Part shown: piece by piece, positions 27,047 to 33,976 of the stretch | Layout of the letters: each line of letters starts with the position of its first letter | How positions within the stretch are numbered: the first letter of the stretch is position 1 | Assembly (NCBI GenBank): GCA_031546825.1 | Contig: JAVBJU010000028.1 | Coordinates: 1-57,883, forward strand | Direction: 5' to 3' | Length of the DNA stretch: 57,883 bases | Source: Hohaiivirga sp031546825 | GTDB lineage: Bacteria > Pseudomonadota > Alphaproteobacteria > Rhizobiales > Beijerinckiaceae | Program-made: the position numbers and the translations under genes | Notes under the pieces: model-generated | The model's input: only the letters and a program-made list of their open reading frames with translations | Databases searched by the model: none | What the model was told of the DNA's origin: nothing

Positions 27047-28270
27047 TTACGCTTCCAGCCGCTTCATCACCAGCGTGGCGTTGGTGCCGCCAAAGCCAAA
27101 GGAGTTGGAAAGAACCGTACCGATTTTTGCGTTATCGATCCGCTTGCGGACGATGGGCATATCGGCGAAATCGGGATCCAGTTCCTCGATATTGGCGCTC
27201 TCGCAGATGAAATTGTTGTTCATCATCAGCATGGAGTAGATCGCTTCCTGCACGCCGGTCGCGCCGAGCGAGTGGCCGGTCAGCGACTTGGTGGCGGAGA
27301 TCGGCGGACATTTGTCGCCAGCGCCGAACACTTCGCGGATCGCGCCGATTTCGGCGATATCACCCACCGGAGTCGAGGTCGCATGAGGGTTGATGTAGTC
27401 AATCGGGCCCTTGACGTTCTGCATGGCCATTCTCATGCAGCGCATGGCGCCCTCGCCCGAAGGCGCAACCATGTCGTAGCCATCCGAGGTGGCACCATAA
27501 CCAACGATCTCGGCGAGAATGTTCGCACCGCGCGCCTTGGCGTGCTCCAGCTCTTCCAGAACCAACACACCCGCGCCGCCCGCGATAACGAAGCCGTCGC
27601 GGTTCTTGTCATAGGCACGCGAGGCCTTGGCAGGGGTCTCGTTATATTTGGTCGACATGGCACCCATGGCATCAAACAACGCCGAGAGCGTCCAGTCGAG
27701 CTCTTCGCAGCCACCGGCGAACATCACATCCTGCTTGCCGTACTGAATCATTTCATAGGCATTGCCGACGCAGTGGTTTGAGGTCGCGCAGGCGGAAGAA
27801 ATCGAATAGTTCACGCCCTTGACCTTGAACCAGGTGGCAAGGGTTGCCGATGCGGTCGAAGACATTGCCTTCGGAACAGCAAACGGCCCAATGCGCTTCG
27901 GGCCCTTGGCGCGGGTAATATCGGCGGCTTCCACAATGGATTTTGCCGACGGACCGCCCGAACCCATGATAATGCCGGTGCGCTCATTGGAGATCTCGCG
28001 CTCCTCAAGCCCGGCCATGGCGATGGCCTGATCCATGGCGATGTGGTTCCAGGCCGTGCCGCCCGCATGGAAACGCATGGCGCGCCGATCCACCAGAGCG
28101 TCGACGTCGACATTCGGCATTCCGTGCACCTGGCAGCGGAAACCGAGTCTCTCGTAATCCTCAGCCTTAACGATGCCAGACCGTGCCTCGCGCAACGAAG
28201 CGAGCACTTCATCCGTATTATTGCCGATGGAGGATACGATCCCCATGCCGGTAACAACGACGCGTCTCAT
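27047..28270 (-). CDS. fabB: Beta-ketoacyl-ACP synthase I (FabB)
   Basis: FabB elongates fatty acids and is needed for unsaturated chains made through FabA. The 407-residue condensing enzyme has the catalytic cysteine in SISSACATSNHC and two catalytic histidines in NPHATSTPVGD and KSLTGHSLGATG; the C-terminal GFGGTNATLV motif is intact. Length is normal. Start: ATG 28270 has GGAGAT 4-9 nt upstream; an in-frame ATG at 28333 would add 21 residues without homology. It lies 87 bp after fabA on the same strand, the classical fabAB pair. Confidence 0.95.
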   Translation of the reverse strand: MRRVVVTGMGIVSSIGNNTDEVLASLREARSGIVKAEDYERLGFRCQVHGMPNVDVDALVDRRAMRFHAGGTAWNHIAMDQAIAMAGLEEREISNERTGIIMGSGGPSAKSIVEAADITRAKGPKRIGPFAVPKAMSSTASATLATWFKVKGVNYSISSACATSNHCVGNAYEMIQYGKQDVMFAGGCEELDWTLSALFDAMGAMSTKYNETPAKASRAYDKNRDGFVIAGGAGVLVLEELEHAKARGANILAEIVGYGATSDGYDMVAPSGEGAMRCMRMAMQNVKGPIDYINPHATSTPVGDIAEIGAIREVFGAGDKCPPISATKSLTGHSLGATGVQEAIYSMLMMNNNFICESANIEELDPDFADMPIVRKRIDNAKIGTVLSNSFGFGGTNATLVMKRLEA

Positions 28271-28357
28271 CTTAATCTCCTCGGACCAATCACCCGAAAT
28301 GATGCCGGGCGAAATTAGCGGCCCATCTTGCAAGAACTGTTTCGACTTGGAAAGAAC

Positions 28358-28861
28358 TTAGGTCGTAAACAGGCCGACCCGAAGATCTTTCGCTTCATAA
28401 ATTCTCTTGCCATCGACTTCAAGCCAGCCATCGGCAATGCCGAGAACCAGCTTGGAACGGAACACCCGCTTGAAGTCGACACCGTAGACCACCTTCTTCA
28501 CGCTCGGCAGAACTTGATCCGTGAGCTTGACCTCACCAACGCCAAGAGCGCGCCCACGACCGGGCTCTCCGAGCCAGCCGAGATAGAAGCCGACCATCTG
28601 CCACATGGCATCGAGGCCCAGGCAGCCCGGCATCACCGGGTCGTTTTTGAAATGGCACTGGAAAAACCACAGATCGGGTCGCACATCGAGTTCAGCGCGA
28701 ACATGGCCTTTGCCATATTCCCCGCCATCCTCGGCTATCGACGAAATGCGATCAAACATCAGCATTGGCGGCAACGGCAACTGCGCATTGCCCGGACCGA
28801 ACAACTCGCCGCGCCCGCAAGCGAGAAGCTCTTCATATGTATAATTCGACTGTCCGGCCAT
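28358..28861 (-). CDS. fabA: 3-hydroxydecanoyl-ACP dehydratase/isomerase FabA
   Basis: FabA dehydrates 3-hydroxyacyl-ACP and isomerises trans-2- to cis-3-decenoyl-ACP, the branch point to unsaturated fatty acids. The 167-residue hotdog protein has the catalytic His and Asp in CHFKNDPVMPGCLGLDAMWQM, the N-terminal EELLACGRGELFGPGNAQLP segment, and a normal length. It is the first gene of fabA-fabB and is divergent from irr, an arrangement I recognise from Hyphomicrobiales. Confidence 0.96.
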   Translation of the reverse strand: MAGQSNYTYEELLACGRGELFGPGNAQLPLPPMLMFDRISSIAEDGGEYGKGHVRAELDVRPDLWFFQCHFKNDPVMPGCLGLDAMWQMVGFYLGWLGEPGRGRALGVGEVKLTDQVLPSVKKVVYGVDFKRVFRSKLVLGIADGWLEVDGKRIYEAKDLRVGLFTT

Positions 28862-29107
28862 CCTGCTCGTTGGTCCTCTGTTATTGACACGCTTTTCAGG
28901 GCACTGAGCCCGTCACGCCGCCCTGTTAGCACAGTGCTGCGAACGTTCAAAGCCTCCTGCCCGGTTACACCCGGATAGTTTCGCAACTATCTTTTTAGAG
29001 CACCAAGCGCATAAGTGAAACTAATTTCCTGCGACGATGGGTTGCAGGTTTGCGTCGAGATACCTATTATCCGCCCATACCAGATGCACATTGGAAGCGT
29101 TCAATCG

Positions 29108-29590
29108 ATGCCAAACCAGACTGCCAAAGTGGATAGAACCACACCTAGCCAAGGCGTTGCGCCCGGTCGCGGCTGTCCGTTATCGGACCTGCGCGATAAA
29201 TTGCGCCGTGCCGGCTTGCGCCCCACGCGCCAACGCGTGTCGCTCGGTTGGCTACTATTCGCCAAGGGCGATCGCCATGTGACAGCGGAATCGCTCTATG
29301 AAGAGGCGACTCGTGCCCGCGTCCCCGTGTCGCTGGCAACCGTGTATAACACTCTGCATCAGTTCACCGATGCGGGCCTGTTGCGCCAGCTCGCGGTTGA
29401 CGGATCGAAATCCTATTTCGACACCAATCCCGATGAGCACCACCACTTCTTCTCAGAAGAAGAACAGGTGTTGATGGATATGCCCTATAACGAGATTATG
29501 GTCTCGGCCCTGCCCGAACCGCCGGAAGGCCACGAGATTGTCCGCGTTGAAGTGATTGTGCGCATGCGCCGCAAGAACGCCAAGAACTGA
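29108..29590 (+). CDS. irr: Iron response regulator Irr (Fur family)
   Basis: Irr is the Fur-family transcription factor that controls iron and heme genes in Hyphomicrobiales in response to heme status. The 160-residue protein shows CPLSDLRDKLRRAGLRPTRQR at the start of the winged helix, the recognition helix region VPVSLATVYNTLHQFTDAGLLRQ, and the histidine-rich DEHHHFF motif. ATG 29108 has GGAAG about 10 nt upstream. In-frame starts at 29015 and 29084 have no good ribosome site. It is divergent from fabA, so the 250-bp gap holds both promoters. An N-terminal heme regulatory motif like that of Bradyrhizobium is not obvious. Confidence 0.92.
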   Translation: MPNQTAKVDRTTPSQGVAPGRGCPLSDLRDKLRRAGLRPTRQRVSLGWLLFAKGDRHVTAESLYEEATRARVPVSLATVYNTLHQFTDAGLLRQLAVDGSKSYFDTNPDEHHHFFSEEEQVLMDMPYNEIMVSALPEPPEGHEIVRVEVIVRMRRKNAKN

Positions 29591-29617
29591 ACGCTTCACC
29601 ATATGGATATGAAGATG

Positions 29618-29648
29618 ATGCCGGTATCGAAAGATACCGGCATTTTTC
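29618..29648 (+). terminator. Intrinsic terminator after irr
   Basis: ATGCCGGTATC and GATACCGGCAT form a perfect 11-bp stem with a GAAA tetraloop and are followed by a T-run. Confidence 0.93.
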
Positions 29649-29722
29649 TTGGGTCTGCCACAAGATTGTCACCAACAGCGGCATCTGTCAGAAGAAGTGT
29701 TACTCAGTAGCGGCGGGCACCC

Positions 29723-31258
29723 ATGACGGATATCCTTCTTCTTCTCAATGCTGCGGGAATTTCGGTAGCATTCCTGGTTATTATGGCGGTCAATCGCCAT
29801 GCTTTTGATTACCTGTGGCTCATCATCCATGGCGTAATTGTCGCCATTGCTGCCCTCGCCTATCACTTTGAATGGGAGGGTGCCGGATATCTGCTGGCTG
29901 GCATCACGCTCGTTTTTGTCATTGCCCCCATCGTCCTCACCATCCTCGCGCGGCGGGCGATGCGCCGCCAGAAACGAGAAGCGGGCGTGCGCTTGTTCAC
30001 GATGGCTACATTGCTTCATCCGTCGCTCACATGGCGCTTAAAAGCGGCCGTGGAACAAGCAATAACAGAGCCAACCGTTGCCGGGCAATGCGCAAGCCTT
30101 GACCGGATTATCGCCCGATTTCCCGAAAGCCGCACCACCACCGCACGCCTGATCCGTCATCGGCTGCTCAATGACTGGAACGGCATTCTTGCCCATGGCG
30201 CATCAACCCCGACCGCGCAGCAGGACCCCTTTCAGCGCATGCTTACCATCCGAGCATTGGGAGAAACCGGGCGGCTCAACGAAATGGTTGAAGCGTTACT
30301 GGCCGATGCCAGCACTTTGGCCTCGGCACAGGTTTTGAACCAGACGCTCCTCGGTGTTGTGCAACTCACCGGGCGCACCCACGCCCTTCCCTTCCTGATG
30401 GTCCAGCCCGAGATTCGCGCCTTCAGCGATGAGCAACTCCAATGGATGGAAAACGCCACCCATCTCTCTGCAGGTGACCTTCAGGCACGCGACCACCTCC
30501 AGCAGCAGATCAACACTACCGAAGACCCGGATAAGAAGCGCTTGGGCCAAATCTGGCTTGACACCCCCCGTGCCGACCCAACCATCGCACTCCGCCCGGA
30601 ACTTGGTGCCGCGCTCGATGAATTCATCAGCCGACGCATGACCCGCGCCGCTGACATCCACGGCAAGCATCAACGCCTCACCCCGGTTACATTCACTCTC
30701 ATTGGCGCAAATGTCTTGATATTCGCCTTTGAACTTTACCGGGGAAACCCCGAAAGCGGGGAGATGCTCGCCAAGCTCGGCGGCATGTGGCCGCCGCTTG
30801 TGATGGCGGGCGCATGGTGGCGGCTCGGCAGCGCGCTGTTTCTCCACGTCAATCTGGCGCACCTTGCCTTCAACATGCTGATGCTATTGTCACTTGGTCG
30901 GTCTTACGAGCGACGCAACGGTTCCTGGCCGATGGCGGTGCTTTACGGCCTCGGGGGTCTGCTCTCGATGGGGGCGGTGCTCATGCTGATGTGGTGGGTT
31001 TACGTGCCCTTCGCCGTGCTCGCAGGCGCGTCTGGCGCGATCTTTGCGCTATTCGGCGGCCAGACCGTTGATATGATATGGCGCTGGCGCAGAAGTGGCA
31101 TGAAAGATGATCGCAACGCGCTCATAACCGTTGCGCTTTGCCTCGGGCTTCAGGCTGCTTTCGACAACCTCGCCACCGCAGTCAGCTTCTCCGCTCACGT
31201 TTCCGGTTTTGTCGCGGGACTGGCGATCGGAGTAATTTTCAATATATTGAGGCGTTGA
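29723..31258 (+). CDS. Rhomboid family intramembrane serine protease with N-terminal extension
   Basis: The C-terminal 180 residues of this 511-residue protein form a rhomboid domain: HVNLAHLAFNM (oxyanion-side His/Asn), the catalytic serine in GASGAIFALFGG (Ser437) and the catalytic histidine in SAHVSGFVAG (His492). Rhomboids cut transmembrane helices of other membrane proteins. The first 75 residues hold two to three membrane segments, followed by a soluble region of about 230 residues with helical repeat character before the rhomboid part. This extension may bind or present substrates. The substrate is unknown. The leuA leader region begins right behind the stop codon. Confidence 0.9.
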   Translation: MTDILLLLNAAGISVAFLVIMAVNRHAFDYLWLIIHGVIVAIAALAYHFEWEGAGYLLAGITLVFVIAPIVLTILARRAMRRQKREAGVRLFTMATLLHPSLTWRLKAAVEQAITEPTVAGQCASLDRIIARFPESRTTTARLIRHRLLNDWNGILAHGASTPTAQQDPFQRMLTIRALGETGRLNEMVEALLADASTLASAQVLNQTLLGVVQLTGRTHALPFLMVQPEIRAFSDEQLQWMENATHLSAGDLQARDHLQQQINTTEDPDKKRLGQIWLDTPRADPTIALRPELGAALDEFISRRMTRAADIHGKHQRLTPVTFTLIGANVLIFAFELYRGNPESGEMLAKLGGMWPPLVMAGAWWRLGSALFLHVNLAHLAFNMLMLLSLGRSYERRNGSWPMAVLYGLGGLLSMGAVLMLMWWVYVPFAVLAGASGAIFALFGGQTVDMIWRWRRSGMKDDRNALITVALCLGLQAAFDNLATAVSFSAHVSGFVAGLAIGVIFNILRR

Positions 31259-31283
31259 CAACGCAACAAAACCACAGCATGGT
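31255..31283 (+). promoter_or_regulatory. Candidate promoter for the leucine leader/leuA transcript
   Basis: A perfect TTGACA at 31255-31260, overlapping the rhomboid stop codon, is followed after 17 bp by CATGGT at 31278-31283, a weak -10. The predicted start of transcription falls at about 31290, the A of the leader peptide ATG, as in the leaderless trp leader of Sinorhizobium. Confidence 0.5.
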
Positions 31284-31289
31284 CGTTTC

Positions 31290-31340
31290 ATGAGCATGAC
31301 ACTGGCACTTTCGCTACGACTTCTTTACCCGGCCCTCTGA
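31290..31340 (+). CDS. Leucine leader peptide (attenuation peptide of leuA)
   Basis: A 16-codon frame, MSMTLALSLRLLYPAL, has six leucine codons, including the adjacent pair CTT CTT at 31320-31325. It lies about 200 bp upstream of leuA and directly before nested hairpins. A short, leucine-rich peptide in front of a leucine gene is the mark of ribosome-mediated attenuation: when charged tRNA-Leu is scarce, ribosomes stall on the leucine codons and change folding of the following RNA. No Shine-Dalgarno sequence is present, so translation may begin at the 5' end of the transcript. Confidence 0.8.
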   Translation: MSMTLALSLRLLYPAL

Positions 31341-31491
31341 GGAGGTCGGGTTTTCGTCGCGCTTGCCACAAAACTGCATTTGTCGTGTGTCCCATGAATT
31401 TCAAAACTATCGCCCGCCCCATATCCCGGCCTTGCGCGCTGGCGCTTCGACTTCGCGGCAGTCACCGGGGCTGACGGCTGCCCGGTGGCTG
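31328..31491 (+). promoter_or_regulatory. leuA attenuator region with alternative hairpins
   Basis: CCCGGCC at 31328-31334 can pair with GGTCGGG at 31344-31350 (one G-U pair), closing a loop that contains the leader stop codon and followed by TTTT. An identical CCCGGCC recurs at 31425-31431 and can pair with the same GGTCGGG. A further strong hairpin joins CAGTCACCGGG (31459-31469) to CCCGGTGGCTG (31481-31491). Which fold is terminator and which antiterminator needs RNA folding and experiment. Confidence 0.6.
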
Positions 31492-31543
31492 TATTTAGAG
31501 GCCGTATTGCTCTGCCCTTTCCGCTCACGATTTCGAGACCATC

Positions 31544-33235
31544 ATGTCCATGTTGAAAACACCGCACGCCAAATACCAATCCTTCAACGCCATTGATTTG
31601 CCAGACCGCACATGGCCGTCGCAAAGCATTACCAAGCCGCCGCGCTGGTGCTCGGTGGATTTGCGCGACGGCAACCAGTCGCTGATTGACCCCATGGACG
31701 TGGAAAAGAAGCGGCGCTTCTTCGACATGCTGGTGAAAATGGGCTTCAAGGAAATCGAAGTGGCATTTCCCTCTGCCTCGCAAACCGATTTCGATTTCGT
31801 GCGCTCCCTGATCGAAGGAAACCTGATCCCGGCAGATACCGCCATTCAGGTACTGACCCAGTCGCGCCCGGAACTGATTGACCGCACCTTCGAGGCGCTT
31901 CAAGGCGTCGGCAACGCCATCGTCCACCTTTATAACGCCACCTCTCCGCTGTTTCGCAAAGTGGTATTTGGCATGGAGCGAGCGGATGTCGTCAAACTCG
32001 CAGTTGAAGGCACCAGCCGTATCCGTGATGCTGCACTGAAGCAGCCGGGCACCAACTGGCAGTTCGAGTATTCGCCGGAGAACTTTACCTCCACCGAAAT
32101 TGATTTCGCCCTTGAGGTTTGTGAGCGCGTCATCGACGTCTACCAGCCGACGCCCGCCAATCCGCTCATCCTCAATCTCCCGGCAACCGTCGAGGTAGCG
32201 ACACCGAATACGCACGCTGATCAGATCGAGTATTTCTGTCGCCATATCTCGCGGCGCGATTCGGTGGTGATTTCGCTCCATCCGCATAATGATCGCGGCA
32301 CAGCAGTCGCCGCCACCGAGCTTGGCCTGATGGCCGGTGCCGACCGCGTCGAAGGCTGCCTGTTCGGCAATGGCGAGCGCACAGGCAATGTGGATATCGT
32401 CACGCTGGCGCTCAATATGTACACGCAGGGCATCGACCCGCTTCTCGATATTTCCGATATCCAGACTGTGGTGCGCACCGTTGAGCATTGCAACCAGATT
32501 GCCGTTCATCCGCGCCACCCCTATGCGGGCGAATTGGTATTTACCGCCTTTTCGGGCTCGCACCAGGACGCCATCAAGAAAGGCTTCAGCGCCCATGAGA
32601 AGCGCAACGATGGCATGTGGGAAATGCCCTATCTGCCCATCGACCCCGCCGATCTCGGTTGCAGCTACGAAGCGGTCATCCGCGTCAATAGCCAGTCGGG
32701 CAAGGGCGGCGTGGCATGGGTGCTGGAGCAGGATCGCGGCCTGAAACTGCCGCGGGCCTTCCAGGTGGACTTCTCACGCGTCATCCAGGAAATCTCCGAC
32801 AGCACCAGCCGCGAACTGACGAGCCTCGATATCTGGAAAGCCTTCGAGAACGCCTATTGCCTCGCGGGAACGCAGCGTTTCGAATTGCTCGATTACGTCG
32901 AACACGGCACCCGTCGCCCCGGCGAGCCGCGCCTCTTCGTCGGCAACATCTCCATTGACGGCGTCGAAAGCTCGGTGTCGGGACGCGGTAACGGCCTGAT
33001 CTCAGGTGTGGTGGATGCGCTGAAAACCGGCTGCGGGCTTACGCTGGACGTCGTCGATTACCACGAACACGCCCTGCGCCAAGGCGCGGACGCCCAGGCC
33101 GCCGCTTACGTGGAATGCGTGCGCCCCGATGGTTCAAAAGTATTCGGCATCGGCATCGACGCCGATATCGCAACCGCTTCGGTGAAAGCAGTGCTGAGCG
33201 CCGCGAATGCCAGCGCCAAGCGGGCAGCGAATTAA
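31544..33235 (+). CDS. leuA: 2-Isopropylmalate synthase, long type
   Basis: LeuA condenses acetyl-CoA with 2-oxoisovalerate, the first committed step of leucine synthesis. The 563-residue protein has the HMGL-like catalytic domain (WCSVDLRDGNQSLIDPM at the N-terminus, metal ligands in SLHPHNDRGTA, GCLFGNGERTGNVD) and the C-terminal LeuA dimer/allosteric domain that binds leucine. It belongs to the longer class found in many alphaproteobacteria, actinobacteria and yeast. ATG 31544 and 31550 are both possible; a clear ribosome site is missing. Expression is probably set by leader-peptide attenuation upstream, with feedback inhibition by leucine at the protein level. Confidence 0.95.
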   Translation: MSMLKTPHAKYQSFNAIDLPDRTWPSQSITKPPRWCSVDLRDGNQSLIDPMDVEKKRRFFDMLVKMGFKEIEVAFPSASQTDFDFVRSLIEGNLIPADTAIQVLTQSRPELIDRTFEALQGVGNAIVHLYNATSPLFRKVVFGMERADVVKLAVEGTSRIRDAALKQPGTNWQFEYSPENFTSTEIDFALEVCERVIDVYQPTPANPLILNLPATVEVATPNTHADQIEYFCRHISRRDSVVISLHPHNDRGTAVAATELGLMAGADRVEGCLFGNGERTGNVDIVTLALNMYTQGIDPLLDISDIQTVVRTVEHCNQIAVHPRHPYAGELVFTAFSGSHQDAIKKGFSAHEKRNDGMWEMPYLPIDPADLGCSYEAVIRVNSQSGKGGVAWVLEQDRGLKLPRAFQVDFSRVIQEISDSTSRELTSLDIWKAFENAYCLAGTQRFELLDYVEHGTRRPGEPRLFVGNISIDGVESSVSGRGNGLISGVVDALKTGCGLTLDVVDYHEHALRQGADAQAAAYVECVRPDGSKVFGIGIDADIATASVKAVLSAANASAKRAAN

Positions 33236-33246
33236 GTTGATGATTT

Positions 33247-33277
33247 GAGCCGTCGCCGTACAATCACGGCGGCGGCT
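33247..33277 (+). terminator. GC-rich hairpin after leuA
   Basis: GAGCCGTCGCCGT pairs with ACGGCGGCGGCTC (one G-U pair) around a 6-nt loop, 10 bp past the leuA stop. No T-run follows, so termination efficiency is uncertain. Confidence 0.6.
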
Positions 33278-33307
33278 CAACCTAACAAATGCGGTTCCAA
33301 CAAACAC

Positions 33308-33970
33308 ATGCATAATCAGATCGCATTTTGGCGTCCGCGCTTACAGCACCTTGCAAGCCAGTATGGGAATGGCGATGGCGCGCACGATATCAGCCATCTG
33401 GAACGTGTCTGGACGACAGCGCAACACCTGCTCACCTCACACCCCGGTGCCGACGCGCTGGTTGTCATGGCAGCCTGCTATTTGCATGACCTGATCAACC
33501 CGCCGAAAGACAGCCCCAACCGAGCACAGGCCTCCAGCCTTTCCGCACAGGAGGCACAATCCCAGCTAACCAAACTGGATTTCCCGAAAGAACAACTGGC
33601 GGCGGTCGCACACGCGATTGAGGCGCATAGCTTTTCAGCGGGAATACCCGCCAAGACAATCGAAGCGATGATCGTCCAAGATGCCGACCGCATTGATGCG
33701 CTTGGCGCCATTGGATTGGCGCGCATGTTCCATATCGGCGGGCAATTGGGGCGTGTACTCGCGCATGGTATTGACCCACTGGCTACACAACGGCCGCTTG
33801 ACGACAAGGCTTACGCGCTCGACCATATCGAAACCAAACTGAGACATTTGCCAAGCTCCATGAAAACGGAAGCGGGGCGCAAACTGGCCGAAACAAGGCT
33901 CGGGTTTCTCATGCAATTTCGAGATCAGTTCATCTCCGAATGGCAGGTAGAAACCGGAGAAGCCTCTTAA
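33308..33970 (+). CDS. HD-domain phosphohydrolase-like protein
   Basis: The 220-residue protein is an HD-superfamily member of the YedJ/YpgQ type. Metal-binding residues are visible in GAHDISHLERVW (first His), CYLHDLINPP (HD pair) and the later IVQDADRIDALGAIGLAR (second Asp). Such enzymes hydrolyse phosphate esters, often of nucleotides, but the substrate here is unknown. ATG 33308 is chosen; the in-frame upstream start at 33245 would lie inside the leuA hairpin region. It is convergent with hrpB, with 6 bp between the stops. Confidence 0.83.
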   Translation: MHNQIAFWRPRLQHLASQYGNGDGAHDISHLERVWTTAQHLLTSHPGADALVVMAACYLHDLINPPKDSPNRAQASSLSAQEAQSQLTKLDFPKEQLAAVAHAIEAHSFSAGIPAKTIEAMIVQDADRIDALGAIGLARMFHIGGQLGRVLAHGIDPLATQRPLDDKAYALDHIETKLRHLPSSMKTEAGRKLAETRLGFLMQFRDQFISEWQVETGEAS

Positions 33971-33976
33971 AAAACC

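Noticed and set aside
31325..32596. 423-codon frame on the minus strand
   Set aside because: Antisense to leuA and its leader; no recognisable features.
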